Positions 9,103-17,971 of a DNA stretch of 64,000 bases are shown here, piece after piece. The notes under the pieces are model-generated. The model was not told the origin of the DNA. It made no database searches and saw only the letters and a program-made list of their open reading frames with translations. Each line of letters starts with the position of its first letter. The first letter of the stretch is position 1. Position numbers and translations under genes: made by a program. This DNA comes from Dysgonomonas sp. PH5-45 (GTDB lineage: Bacteria > Bacteroidota > Bacteroidia > Bacteroidales > Dysgonomonadaceae), in assembly GCF_029893235.1 (NCBI RefSeq), contig NZ_JARXWE010000007.1, forward strand, positions 1 to 64,000. Reading direction: 5' to 3'.

Positions 9103-10278
9103 TTACAGTTCTATAATATTTTCTTCTATCGGCGTGAGGTTTTCTATGCCTCCGGCTGTAACCAGATATGTGTTTTCTATCCCCACGGGGCCTACACCGG
9201 GTATCACATACTTGGGTTCGAGGGCAAAAACGATGTTTTCTTCCAGTAAATCCTTAGAACGGGGCATCAGCACAGGTACTTCGTTTATTTCTATGCCTAC
9301 GCCGTGGCCAACAAATTTGGCTTGCTGTTTAGTCCCCATAAAATAGGGTTCGAGGCCGTGTTTTTTAGTTACATCAACTGCCATGTTGTACAAATCGGCA
9401 CAGGGAGTACCCACGCGGGCTGTGTCGCGGGCTATGTTGTGTATCTCGATGGATGCCTGATGGGCTTTAAGTGCCAAATCGGAAGTTTTACCAACGGAAT
9501 ATACACGCGATAGGTCGGTCATCCACGGCGTGTAGTTACCCGCCAAATCGACCATAATGGTCTGTCCTTTGCCAATCACAGCTCCGCAAGCACCTATCGG
9601 CAGCGATGGCGATACACCTTTTCCACCCAGCGCGAAATCGAAGGGCGATGGTTCTTCGGCATTCTCGCCCGCCAGTAGGCTGCCTTGGTAAACGTCCATG
9701 TTTTCGCCATAAGTACGGAAAAGCCCCGACGAACCGTGCAGCAGCATCTCACGCTCTATCTCGGCTTGTAGCGCAACGTCGGTCATCCCATGCCTGTATA
9801 GCGAGGGGATAAGCCCATAGACGGCCATATGACGCTCGGCGCAAATCCTTACCTGACTTATCTCCAAATCGGTTTTCACGCTCCGTTGCTTGCGTAGCAA
9901 AGGCGAAGCATCTACCGTTTCCTTTATATTCAATGCGCCTATCAGGCGGTTGCAACTGTTGTACGACAGTGCGTCGGCCTCAAGCAATACCTTTGTGGGC
10001 AGAGGTAAACCCCTGTTTTGCAGTTCTTCGGCAATCTGTTCGGGTTTGCGGATAAACACCGTATTGGGTAGCCATACGTCCGAAGGACGCTTCACAAAAT
10101 GCAAAGCCTCGCCCTCGGCTGGCAGATAGAAGTATCCGGCATAGATAATGCCTGTTGTGTAAAACACATTTACCGAGGTAGACAGGATGCAAGCATCCGC
10201 ACCTAAGCAACGCACAGTTTCCTGCAACCGTGCCGTGCGCATCTTTATATCTTTATTAAGTTCAGTTTGATAATCCAT
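9103..10278 (-). CDS. M24 family metallopeptidase (Xaa-Pro aminopeptidase/prolidase-like)
   Basis: A 391-residue cytosolic pita-bread-fold peptidase. The N-terminal creatinase-like domain spans about 1-140 and the catalytic domain the rest. Metal ligands are visible: two Asp in VDLAGNYTPWMTDLSRVYS, His in GHGVGIEINE, Glu in LEPKYV and Glu in GIENTYLV. It probably removes residues next to proline from peptides. It is the first gene of a run with folP and cdaA. A TACTTTTG -7-like box lies at 10318-10311 on the minus strand, 33 bp before the start. Confidence 0.88.
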   Translation of the reverse strand: MDYQTELNKDIKMRTARLQETVRCLGADACILSTSVNVFYTTGIIYAGYFYLPAEGEALHFVKRPSDVWLPNTVFIRKPEQIAEELQNRGLPLPTKVLLEADALSYNSCNRLIGALNIKETVDASPLLRKQRSVKTDLEISQVRICAERHMAVYGLIPSLYRHGMTDVALQAEIEREMLLHGSSGLFRTYGENMDVYQGSLLAGENAEEPSPFDFALGGKGVSPSLPIGACGAVIGKGQTIMVDLAGNYTPWMTDLSRVYSVGKTSDLALKAHQASIEIHNIARDTARVGTPCADLYNMAVDVTKKHGLEPYFMGTKQQAKFVGHGVGIEINEVPVLMPRSKDLLEENIVFALEPKYVIPGVGPVGIENTYLVTAGGIENLTPIEENIIEL

Positions 10279-10437
10279 AATATCTAATCGTTTTTTTTAA
10301 ATCATGAATGCAAAAGTATGAAAGAATATTGCACAAAAAAACGGACAGGTTAATTAAAATGTTAGCATTTCATAATAATATTACTACATCCGAAAAATGT
10401 ATTTTTACCGGTATTGATAATACAGCGTTTTGTCGTT

Positions 10438-10472
10438 CTGAAGGAGGGAGCGCCTCGCCCTCCCCCCCTTCA
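10438..10472 (-). terminator. GC-rich hairpin after the phage late operon
   Basis: CTGAAGG (10438-10444) pairs with CCTTCAG (10466-10472), and the inner G- and C-rich arms also pair. It lies just past the last stop codon of the minus-strand phage operon. There is no clear T-run after it, so its role as a terminator is likely but not certain. Confidence 0.45.
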
Positions 10473-10477
10473 GCATC

Positions 10478-11059
10478 TTAAAACTTGTATTTGAGGCTCA
10501 CGTCCATGCCTTTCCGGTCGAAGTCGGTCACATAGCGGAACTCTACACCCAAACGGTGATAAAACACTCCGCCACCGATGCCCATTCCACCCAGCGATGA
10601 ATACGACGCCGACACAAACGGCTGCCATACGGGCTGCCGGGCAACGGTCACTTCTTTGTGAATGGGGATGAACTCATAACTAAGCCTTTGCAGCGAATTG
10701 TACTGAACCGAAAGGTCTACATCGAGCCGTCCGTTGCGGTCGTCAAAGAGGGTTTGCTTGTAGCTGCGGCAGGCTGTCCAGTCTTCCACAATCTTAGCCG
10801 AATCTACCACCTGCACCACAAGCCTATCGACCGTATCGGTACGGTAAACGTAAACAGGCTTCGCCGGAATTTCAACCCTGTATGGCTGCGGTACTTCCAC
10901 TATCTGCTTCACCGTATCGCCTTTCACATATTTTATTTCTTCTTTTTCGTTGATTAACTGCCTGCCAAGCAGAAAACCCGCCAAAAAGCAAAGCAAACCC
11001 ACGGCAATGCTTACCCAATGCCTGCTCATACCTCCAAAGTTCTTTTTGCCCGGCTCCAA
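10478..11059 (-). CDS. Phage lysis-cassette protein, DUF6808-like, possible spanin
   Basis: 193 residues with one N-terminal membrane anchor (about 15-30), a charged stalk with paired Thr-Asp-Val repeats (GDTVKQIVEV, RTDTVDRLVVQ), and a beta-rich C-terminal half ending in an outer-membrane-like aromatic (KYKF). It overlaps the end of the GH19 endolysin gene by 34 bp. Position and layout suggest an envelope-spanning lysis factor, but the spanin role is inference. It resembles the DUF6808 proteins of Bacteroidales prophages. It is the last gene of the late operon. Confidence 0.5.
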   Translation of the reverse strand: MEPGKKNFGGMSRHWVSIAVGLLCFLAGFLLGRQLINEKEEIKYVKGDTVKQIVEVPQPYRVEIPAKPVYVYRTDTVDRLVVQVVDSAKIVEDWTACRSYKQTLFDDRNGRLDVDLSVQYNSLQRLSYEFIPIHKEVTVARQPVWQPFVSASYSSLGGMGIGGGVFYHRLGVEFRYVTDFDRKGMDVSLKYKF

Positions 11060-11559
11060 AGCAAGCAGCGGTCGTCGTAACCGTTGTATCCGCCGTTGAT
11101 GATTCGGGTTATTTTTTTGAATGAATTGATGGTATTAAGGTCGGCAAGGTCGTTCAACCCCCGATTGTGCCACCACCAGCAAGCCGAGCGCACGGCATAT
11201 TCGGGCGAAGCAAGTAAGTTGGGATTGGCAAGCAAGTCGATACCGAAAGCCTCCGAAACCTGCTTGTAGTTGCTGCGCCCGGTTATCTGAATCAATCCGC
11301 GCCCTTTGAACTTCACGCCATCGCCTTTGTACACATTGCCCAAATCGCGGCGACCCTCGTAAGCCTTGCCCGAAGCTATTTCTTCCATATACCGAAGCTG
11401 CCCCGACTCGTGCCCTACCTGAGCCAGAAAAGCAGCCCTGCGCATGGGTGTGTTTATCTCGTAAACCTCCATAAACTGGTTCAGAAAAGGCAGCAAAAGC
11501 TCTATACGGCTCTGCTTAGCCTGTGGATATATTGTTTTAACTTGTTCTATTGTTATCAT
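11026..11559 (-). CDS. Glycoside hydrolase family 19 endolysin
   Basis: About 177 residues read from MITIEQVKTIYP at 11559; an upstream Met would add a lysine-rich tail. GH19 features are AFLAQVGHESGQL with the catalytic Glu, then KFKGRGLIQITGRSNY and the Trp-rich SACWWWHNRGLNDLAD. It should cleave peptidoglycan and burst the host cell from the periplasm, released by the holin upstream. It overlaps the holin gene by 23 bp and the next gene by 34 bp, a compact lysis cassette. No signal peptide, consistent with holin-dependent release. Confidence 0.88.
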   Translation of the reverse strand: MITIEQVKTIYPQAKQSRIELLLPFLNQFMEVYEINTPMRRAAFLAQVGHESGQLRYMEEIASGKAYEGRRDLGNVYKGDGVKFKGRGLIQITGRSNYKQVSEAFGIDLLANPNLLASPEYAVRSACWWWHNRGLNDLADLNTINSFKKITRIINGGYNGYDDRCLLWSRAKRTLEV

Positions 11560-11986
11560 TTTTTGTTTCCTCCTTTTCTTCTTCAAATTCAATCAAATCC
11601 GCTTTCTTGCCAAGCAGCTTATAAAATTTCACTTTCACCCGCTTGCCCCGTGCCGCATAATAGTTTACGTAAACACTCTCGGCTTCGATGCAGTATATCA
11701 CCAAGAGCATAATCAGCGGAAGCAGCTCTATGCCAAACGGTTGCCCAAAAGCCTTACCGAAGGCATAAGCCATAACAATCCACATGACGAAGCCTATTAT
11801 TTTATCGACCGTACGCCTCACCGCCCGCGAAAACTTAACCAACTCGCCCCGGTAGCGCGAAGCCGCTATGCCAAACCGCAGGTCGGCACAGGTAAGAGCC
11901 AAAGCCGCCAGCAAAAGCCATTTTGCCCAAACAAAGAAGTGGAACAAGCCAATCAGAAAATTGTCTGTATATGATATTGTATTCAT
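11537..11986 (-). CDS. Phage holin
   Basis: 149 residues with hydrophobic segments at about 15-35, 60-80 and 85-105 and a charged, acidic C-terminal tail (EFEEEKEETK). Pattern and length fit the family 4 holins of Bacteroidales phages. It should form membrane lesions that let the GH19 enzyme reach the wall. It starts the lysis cassette and overlaps the endolysin start by 23 bp. Confidence 0.75.
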   Translation of the reverse strand: MNTISYTDNFLIGLFHFFVWAKWLLLAALALTCADLRFGIAASRYRGELVKFSRAVRRTVDKIIGFVMWIVMAYAFGKAFGQPFGIELLPLIMLLVIYCIEAESVYVNYYAARGKRVKVKFYKLLGKKADLIEFEEEKEETKNDNNRTS

Positions 11987-12087
11987 TTTGTACTGAAAGT
12001 TTATGTTTTAACAATTCGTGAAAAAATTAAGAGGCCGACCAAAAATGTTTTACTATTTCTTTTCTGGCCAGCCTCTGTGTTTATAGA

Positions 12088-12324
12088 TTAGATGAACATA
12101 AGGAGAGACCTCCCCGTCTCCTCGCTCCAATAGGCTGCGGTGCTAACCGACTGGTTTTCCAGCACATCCGCTTCGGCAGTGTTATAACTGGCAGAAGTAA
12201 CCGATTGGCTTTCCAGCACATCCGCTTCGGCTGTGTTATAACTGGCAGAAGTAACCGATTGCAGGATATCCTTTTCTTCTACCAAAGCCGACCCGTAGCT
12301 GATATTACTTATATGCTCTTCCAT
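12088..12324 (-). CDS. Small phage protein with tandem 17-residue repeats
   Basis: About 78 residues from MEEHISNISYG at 12324, 4 bp after the stop of the fibre-like gene. The middle carries two and a half near-identical repeats: SVTSASYNTAEADVLESQ, then SVTSASYNTAEADVLENQ, then a degraded SVSTAAYWSEETG. The repeats are also near-identical in DNA, pointing to recent duplication. Function unknown. Its place between the fibre gene and the lysis cassette suggests a small tail-tip or decoration protein, but this is only positional. Confidence 0.6.
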   Translation of the reverse strand: MEEHISNISYGSALVEEKDILQSVTSASYNTAEADVLESQSVTSASYNTAEADVLENQSVSTAAYWSEETGRSLLMFI

Positions 12325-12328
12325 AGGC

Positions 12329-14482
12329 TTACATAGCATTAAGGGTGGTTATGGGGATGCGCACTTGCATGAATGTGCCTGTAATGTCGAAGGCTGGCGA
12401 TTTGATGCCGTTCACCCCCGTAAATTCGGAGTAGAAATCGGGATGTCCGGAAGCAATGTAATTGCCGTCACTGTCTGTCCGCATTTCATTTGCCGCAGGC
12501 GAATTGTTGGCTTTCATACAACGGCAATCGTCCGGGTTCAGATGGAAATAGTAAGGCTTTTGCTTATCTTTCCAGAAATCTTCGTCGATATTCTCAGCGT
12601 TAAAATCGAAGTCCTGCGCCCAGCATCTACGCAAATGGCATGCGCCCTTAAGAGTGAATGTGGTTGTGTCGGTAGCAAGAAACGAACTGAGGCATGGGTA
12701 TGTTTTGCCATTATAAGTAACCGTTCCCGATGTATCGCCTATCGAATTGGGAGCCACAAAATACCAATAACCGGACGACAAGCTTCCCGATGTGATTTTA
12801 TCGCTCGGAATACTCTCCACAATACGTAATTGTACGGTCTGATAATTGATAACATCGCGTACGGGGAGTATCACGGCATTGCTGCTCGGTGTGAACGATT
12901 CCACTCCACTGACGCCCATAAACACATTGTTGCGGGTAACGAGCGACGAGCTGTAAGTAGTGCCTTTGTAAGTCACGGTTGCCTCGTTGTTGTCGTCCGA
13001 GCGAACGATATACATCGTATCGGGTTCGATAGAGGTGTTGGCCTCTATCATCTTTGAGCCATCCCAATAATACTTTTGGTCGTTGTGAACGAATAAACGG
13101 TCGGTAAGCGGTTTTCCACTTCCATCCGCATAATTATCACGACCTACCCAATTGTTATAATACGTATCGCCCACTTTGGCGGCAAATGTATTTTGCCCTG
13201 CAAACATTCCCTTACAGAATACAATGGCTTCGGGCGTTGCCGTAGTACTCATTTGTACAGGCACGGCAACCGTGATGCCATCGAAAGGCTGGTTTAGCGA
13301 CTCGTTTACACCGTCTATTTTATCGAGCTTATGGCCAAAAGCAAAAGTGCTATCTACGGCTACGCCACTATCCACGGGCAGATTGTGCAGTATGTTGAGC
13401 ATATTCAGCTTTCGCAAGCCGCCCAGCCAGATTATGTTACTGTCTATGTACCCTTCGGTGCGAACGGTGGTGTCGGCATCGAGGGTAATATTATTATCGG
13501 ATATCGCAATACTTTCCTTTGGGCTATCCGCATTGAACGAAGCCGCCGCCGTACCATCAGAGGCTATGACTATCGGCTTAACCGTTTGGTTGGAATAACC
13601 GAAGTATATACCCCTTGTTTTTGCAAAGCTGTCTATTTCGCCGCCCTCGATAACATCGTAATCGCCCGCTACGGAGTTGTTGGAAAACACCCAGCGACCC
13701 GCCGGCACATTCGCACCGCCATATTCCGTATAAGCAGGGATATTTGTTATTCCGGCGGCTGTACATCTGTCAACGAAATTCTGACGCAACTCGTCGGCTG
13801 TGTTGCCTGTAAGCAATGTTGCTTCCGTTTCAGTGCCAATCCGGAAAGCCACACGGTCAAATGCCATGTACGTGTTAGATATATTTATCATGTCTGCTTG
13901 CGTAATAATCACACTCCCTCGCACAAATAGCGATGATTGAGAGTATGCGTAGTTCAACACAGGAGATAGTGCAAATCCCGCAGGGTCAACAAATGTTGAT
14001 TGATATATGTAGTACATCCATGTGGCTGCCTTATGATAAATACAATTATATTTTATCTTATTAGTTGCATTGCCCATGGCAACCCAAGAGCTAACGGCAG
14101 ATTCTTTAAGTTCACACCTTTTGTAATACGACGCAACACTACCTATACCCACAACGCGTTGTATGGTCGCATCGCAAATGGACATATATCTACCCGATGT
14201 TTGATTCGAAGTATTCAACACATCTATTACCGTACGATTTATTCCATGCCCTACAATAAACTGAAAGCCGGGGGGATTAGTTGGCATTGTCGCGATTTGC
14301 GGGAAATAACCTATACCAAGAATATTATTCCCTATTTGTGTCATATAGGAATTATTCCATGGGTCGTTTGATGTCCCATTGCTATTGTTTCTGCCAAGTA
14401 CACTAAAAAACCTCGCCGTACTTTTATCAACAATTGCTCCGTACGCATCGTAATACATATCTTTCCATCCGTACTTATCCAT
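12329..14482 (-). CDS. Putative phage tail fibre/receptor-binding protein
   Basis: A 717-residue protein rich in Ser, Thr, Asn and Gly with few charged clusters and no signal peptide. The C-terminal third has repeated short modules of the form VTYxGxTYxxxL (VTYKGTTYSSSL and VTYNGKTYPCLS), each followed by a beta stretch. This is typical of tail fibres and host-binding proteins. It overlaps the preceding 73-residue gene by 8 bp and is followed by the repeat protein and lysis genes. No family is named with confidence. The first 200 residues are more AT-rich in codons than the rest, as in mosaic adhesins. Confidence 0.5.
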   Translation of the reverse strand: MDKYGWKDMYYDAYGAIVDKSTARFFSVLGRNNSNGTSNDPWNNSYMTQIGNNILGIGYFPQIATMPTNPPGFQFIVGHGINRTVIDVLNTSNQTSGRYMSICDATIQRVVGIGSVASYYKRCELKESAVSSWVAMGNATNKIKYNCIYHKAATWMYYIYQSTFVDPAGFALSPVLNYAYSQSSLFVRGSVIITQADMINISNTYMAFDRVAFRIGTETEATLLTGNTADELRQNFVDRCTAAGITNIPAYTEYGGANVPAGRWVFSNNSVAGDYDVIEGGEIDSFAKTRGIYFGYSNQTVKPIVIASDGTAAASFNADSPKESIAISDNNITLDADTTVRTEGYIDSNIIWLGGLRKLNMLNILHNLPVDSGVAVDSTFAFGHKLDKIDGVNESLNQPFDGITVAVPVQMSTTATPEAIVFCKGMFAGQNTFAAKVGDTYYNNWVGRDNYADGSGKPLTDRLFVHNDQKYYWDGSKMIEANTSIEPDTMYIVRSDDNNEATVTYKGTTYSSSLVTRNNVFMGVSGVESFTPSSNAVILPVRDVINYQTVQLRIVESIPSDKITSGSLSSGYWYFVAPNSIGDTSGTVTYNGKTYPCLSSFLATDTTTFTLKGACHLRRCWAQDFDFNAENIDEDFWKDKQKPYYFHLNPDDCRCMKANNSPAANEMRTDSDGNYIASGHPDFYSEFTGVNGIKSPAFDITGTFMQVRIPITTLNAM

Positions 14483-14696
14483 TGTTCACCTCGCTTTCTT
14501 CTGTTAGGGCTACTAAAACTCTCCCTGTGGAGTATATCATTAGGGTTGCGTTGTCTGTATTTATGATACAGCCGCCGTCAAAAGATTGCTTTTGGGCTTC
14601 GGAGGCAAAGACCTGAAATTCTTTCGATTGCCTGTCAAGCATCAGCAAATCGTCTACCTGATAGGTATTTTCGTTATGTTTTATTTCGTATTTCAT
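14475..14696 (-). CDS. Small phage protein, unknown
   Basis: 73 residues (MKYEIKHNENTYQVDD start), acidic, probably a single small domain. It is packed between the 359- and 717-residue tail-type genes, with 5 bp before and an 8-bp overlap after, so it belongs to the late operon. A fibre-assembly helper is possible, but nothing in the sequence shows it. Confidence 0.6.
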   Translation of the reverse strand: MKYEIKHNENTYQVDDLLMLDRQSKEFQVFASEAQKQSFDGGCIINTDNATLMIYSTGRVLVALTEESEVNNG

Positions 14697-14701
14697 AGTT
14701 A

Positions 14702-15781
14702 TTATTGATTTACACGGGTGAATAAATAAACTGTCGCAACACTGTCGACTGTTGCGCGGGTAACACGCAGCAAAGCATCGGTCGGTAACATTGCGCTCAG
14801 GTCGATGCTCGTATCAGCATCCAATGGGATATTTGTCCAATTGGTTGAACTGTCGTTTGGTTTTACTTCCAGCTTCAGCAGGTTCTTGCCGGTTGCCTTG
14901 TAGATGGTCATTGCCTCGCCTATCGGTAATATATTTTCCGTGAGTTCCGTAACAAAGGCTATGCGGCGTTCAAATCTCGCACTGTTGAAGGCTTCGGCCA
15001 AATCCGTACCGTTCCACAAATACAACCTGTCGTCACACGAATAAACCTTGTTGGGGAAGGGACAGTCCGTGCCGAAAACATCCTTCGTATTGTAGTAAGT
15101 GAAGGTAACGTCATCGCCGGGTATCACATTGGTATATACAACATTGCCATCGTTATTGATTCTCGCGCCAAAACAACGGGATGCCGTGCTGTAATAAATA
15201 CCCTCGAACGTGCCATCCGCACCCACTTTTTGGATAGGAGTATCAATAAAGCCCTCGAAGACAGGGTTTACCAAATCGTGATACACAACCGGGACATTGT
15301 CGCCGTTCAGTTTGTCGGCTTTGTTGTTCAATTCCGAAAGTGTGTCGACATTGTAATCGGCCAACGTTTTCCATTTTTCGTAAGTAGCATTACCCCCTAC
15401 AATAGCCCCCCATCGCCAAATAATTGTACCACGAGCCGCCGTGGCCGTTAGGTCGATGGTTCCATCTTCCTTAACGAGCAAATCGCCAAAAACAACCTGC
15501 ACAGTCCTGTTGGGTTGCGCTCGCCAAGTCATTACCTGATAGGTAGATACACGGCCTGTTATGTCTACACTCCAATTCTTTTTGCCTTCCGTAGTTGTGT
15601 ATTCGGCAATAGTATCGAGCGATGCTATAAAATCAGAAAATGAATCGAACGATTTTGTGCTCCAACTACTGTCTTTTATAATATCCTCAAGCACCCCGCC
15701 AACACGCTCGGCGGTATTAGCACCGGCTTCGGTTTCTTCTTTTATTTGTGTGGCTCTGCTTAATAAAGTTTCGTCTGCCAT
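14702..15781 (-). CDS. Putative phage tail/baseplate-associated protein
   Basis: A 359-residue soluble protein. Residues 1-45 look like a helical attachment segment (DETLLSRATQIKEETEAGAN), and the rest is beta-rich with WNGTDLAEAF and FERRIAFVTE. N-terminal helices of this kind occur in tail fibre or neck appendage proteins of Bacteroidales phages. It follows the connector-like gene by 5 bp and leads into the fibre-like genes. The exact role is not determinable from sequence. Confidence 0.5.
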   Translation of the reverse strand: MADETLLSRATQIKEETEAGANTAERVGGVLEDIIKDSSWSTKSFDSFSDFIASLDTIAEYTTTEGKKNWSVDITGRVSTYQVMTWRAQPNRTVQVVFGDLLVKEDGTIDLTATAARGTIIWRWGAIVGGNATYEKWKTLADYNVDTLSELNNKADKLNGDNVPVVYHDLVNPVFEGFIDTPIQKVGADGTFEGIYYSTASRCFGARINNDGNVVYTNVIPGDDVTFTYYNTKDVFGTDCPFPNKVYSCDDRLYLWNGTDLAEAFNSARFERRIAFVTELTENILPIGEAMTIYKATGKNLLKLEVKPNDSSTNWTNIPLDADTSIDLSAMLPTDALLRVTRATVDSVATVYLFTRVNQ

Positions 15782-15786
15782 AATTT

Positions 15787-16317
15787 TTAATCTCCTATTA
15801 TTGAAATTCGTAATCTGTTTTTTTGCTTACCTCCGCCAAAAGCCGCGAAATGATCTTTGCGGGCTTGCAGGTATGCCAAGCACTCGCCCATATAGGTGTC
15901 GGCCACTGTGCGGGCATCTTTCTCGGCAGCAAGGCGTTCCTGCAATTCGGCTTGAGTGGAATACTGGTCTTGTTTTTCGACAAAACCGAAACGGGTAACC
16001 GAAAAGCTGGTTTGCCGCACCAACCGCGCATACACATAATAGTTGAGCGCCATGCGCAAGCCTGCAAACTCACGAAGGTTGCCTCGGCAGTCTTCGTACT
16101 GCCCACCATCCATCAATTGGGCAAAGTCGGGCAAGCCGGCAGGCGGATTATCGCCAGCCCACTCTTTGAGCTGCACGTAAAGGGCATCGCCAAGCTGAGG
16201 TTTCACATCGAGCCGTTCGGCCTCGTCGATACAAAGACCGATACGGCCATCGTCAACGTGTTTCGACACGAAGCGCGTGTTCTGTTTTATCTGTTCAATT
16301 GTTGTCAGTTGTTTCAC
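15787..16317 (-). CDS. DUF6712-like phage protein (probable head-tail connector)
   Basis: A 176-residue protein starting MKQLTTIEQIKQNTRFVSKH, followed by helices (DEAERLDVKPQLGDALYVQL, LRMALNYYVYARLV), like DUF6712 proteins of Bacteroidales phages. It overlaps the end of the portal gene by 23 bp. All-helical proteins directly after the portal are usually head completion or connector subunits; that is an inference from position and predicted fold. Confidence 0.6.
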   Translation of the reverse strand: MKQLTTIEQIKQNTRFVSKHVDDGRIGLCIDEAERLDVKPQLGDALYVQLKEWAGDNPPAGLPDFAQLMDGGQYEDCRGNLREFAGLRMALNYYVYARLVRQTSFSVTRFGFVEKQDQYSTQAELQERLAAEKDARTVADTYMGECLAYLQARKDHFAAFGGGKQKNRLRISIIGD

Positions 16318-17458
16318 TCGATACGTATTTTAAAGGTTCAATCGTAAAGTCGGTAGTGGGCACAGCCATGTGCCAATACCTGAATATCTTATCGAAAGCA
16401 CGCTCTATCATGCGGCGTTGCGTTCCGGTAACCGTAGAATAATTTTCGTAAGCCTCAACAAGCACCTCGCTCGAAAAGCCCAAGCTCCCCTTGCGGATGC
16501 GATGCCATGCCTCCTGCCCAAAAGCAGAATAGATTTTCTCGCAAGCCGTATCGCTGGTCACGCTATAATCCTGATCGTAATTTGTTCCGCCAAAAGACAC
16601 AAACTGAGGCACTTCCTCATCGTACTCTACTTCCACGTGCAGAATCTTATTGGTGTTTACATCGCCCTGAATCTTAGCCACTTCTTCGGCAATGGAGAGC
16701 GAATCGAAAGCCGATTCCTCGTTTTCGGCCGATATGTTCATGCCCCGCTTTGTGACAAGCATGCCCGAAGGATTGAAGTTGTTGCGGGTATTGCGGTAGG
16801 CGATGTTCGACAAGCCTTCTTCGGTCGACATCTGAGTAACCACACAGTCGTAAACGGCTTTCGGATACTCTTGCTTACCTGCGCTCGACACCCAGAGAAT
16901 CTGCCCCTTGTAAGCTTCCAATCCGCCGGCATCGGCAATCTGCTTCTGCACAGTGTCTTTGTCGGGATTGAAGATGTCGATATAATCGACCGTATCGCGT
17001 GTGGGGCGAAGCACCTTCGTGCCGCGGCGTTTGGTTCCGCTCCAATCAACAAAGACCGCAATGCGCGACACAAAGCCCTGCTCGTCTTCCTCGCCCAAGC
17101 GGCAATTCTCGAACGGAACGTGGTACACCTCAACTATTTCGCCCAAAGCATCGTAATTGACGTGGAGGGCAAATCCATCGAAGGAGGCAAGGTCGTCGGC
17201 CACCTGTTGCAGAATGTCGTCGGCCGTGTCGCCCATCGCATTGAGTACCGTCTCGGCAAAAGCCACATCCTTGAACCCGTTGCCCTGAATGAACTGAACG
17301 TAACGGTTCAGGCAGCTTGCCCCCGACTCGGAGTTTGCCACAATGGCCTTGATATCCTGCGGATAGAGGTTGTTATGATTGTAAGCCTGAATGCCAAGGT
17401 GGGCGATGGAAGGCACATCTATCCGTTTTTCGGCATCTTTTACTGTTTTTACATTCAT
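16295..17458 (-). CDS. Phage portal protein
   Basis: A 387-residue protein resembling portals of Bacteroidales siphoviruses: an N-terminal helical wing (YPQDIKAIVANSESGASCLN), the DGFALHVNYD beta region, a central stem region with YRNTRNNFNPSGML, and a C-terminal clip with QRRMIERAFDKIFRYWH. It would form the 12-mer ring through which DNA enters the head. It is slightly short for a portal (many are 400-500). It overlaps the preceding gene by 4 bp. Unusually, it lies downstream of the capsid and tail tube genes and about 31 kb from the terminase. Confidence 0.65.
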   Translation of the reverse strand: MNVKTVKDAEKRIDVPSIAHLGIQAYNHNNLYPQDIKAIVANSESGASCLNRYVQFIQGNGFKDVAFAETVLNAMGDTADDILQQVADDLASFDGFALHVNYDALGEIVEVYHVPFENCRLGEEDEQGFVSRIAVFVDWSGTKRRGTKVLRPTRDTVDYIDIFNPDKDTVQKQIADAGGLEAYKGQILWVSSAGKQEYPKAVYDCVVTQMSTEEGLSNIAYRNTRNNFNPSGMLVTKRGMNISAENEESAFDSLSIAEEVAKIQGDVNTNKILHVEVEYDEEVPQFVSFGGTNYDQDYSVTSDTACEKIYSAFGQEAWHRIRKGSLGFSSEVLVEAYENYSTVTGTQRRMIERAFDKIFRYWHMAVPTTDFTIEPLKYVSSETTDNN

Positions 17459-17952
17459 GGGTTAATGTGTTTTCTCTGTTTTTTTACTCGTTTTGGTTGA
17501 TTTTCGGTTTGCAGGGCTGCTTCCGTTTCGTTTTCGGGTGTTTCTTCACTGCTTTGCGGTTGGGGTTCGTCTTGTTCTATAAGCTCCTTCCAGTTTTCGG
17601 GATAGCGTGAGAAAAGACCGATACGGTGCGGATTGTCTTTGAGCCAAAGCAAGGCTATCTGGTCGGTCATGTTAGCGTTGGTCACAATTTCTTTGAAACG
17701 TGCCGATTGGAGAACAACTCCGTTGCATAATCTGAATTTTGACATAGGTCTGAGTCCGTGTTTTTTTAAGGTTGTGTACATTTCTATAAAAGCATCGTTG
17801 TAGCATCGGCCACACGAAGTTCGTGCGAAGGGGCGGAAAGTTATCCGCTCGTAGTACTGTTCTATAAACCTGCGGTCGGAAGAAGAAAGCCCGCCCGACA
17901 AGGAGCGAGCTTTCATTTCTTGAAGCAGGCTCATGATTTCCTGCTCTGTCAT
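17455..17952 (-). CDS. Phage protein, unknown
   Basis: About 165 residues from MTEQEIMSLLQEM at 17952, which sits clear of the tail tube gene; the longer ORF would overlap that gene by more than 100 bp. It is basic and helical with three Cys (SCGRCYN, RLCNG) that could bind metal, and ends in an acidic, Gln/Glu-rich low-complexity tail. The CGRCYNDAFIEMY pattern recalls small proteins encoded beside portals in Bacteroidales prophages. Role unknown. It overlaps the portal start by 4 bp. Confidence 0.6.
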   Translation of the reverse strand: MTEQEIMSLLQEMKARSLSGGLSSSDRRFIEQYYERITFRPFARTSCGRCYNDAFIEMYTTLKKHGLRPMSKFRLCNGVVLQSARFKEIVTNANMTDQIALLWLKDNPHRIGLFSRYPENWKELIEQDEPQPQSSEETPENETEAALQTENQPKRVKKQRKHINP

Positions 17953-17971
17953 GATGTTGGTTGGCGGGGGA

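Noticed and set aside
12329-15781. Diversity-generating retroelement target in tail fibre genes
   Set aside because: No reverse transcriptase gene or template repeat was found in the window.
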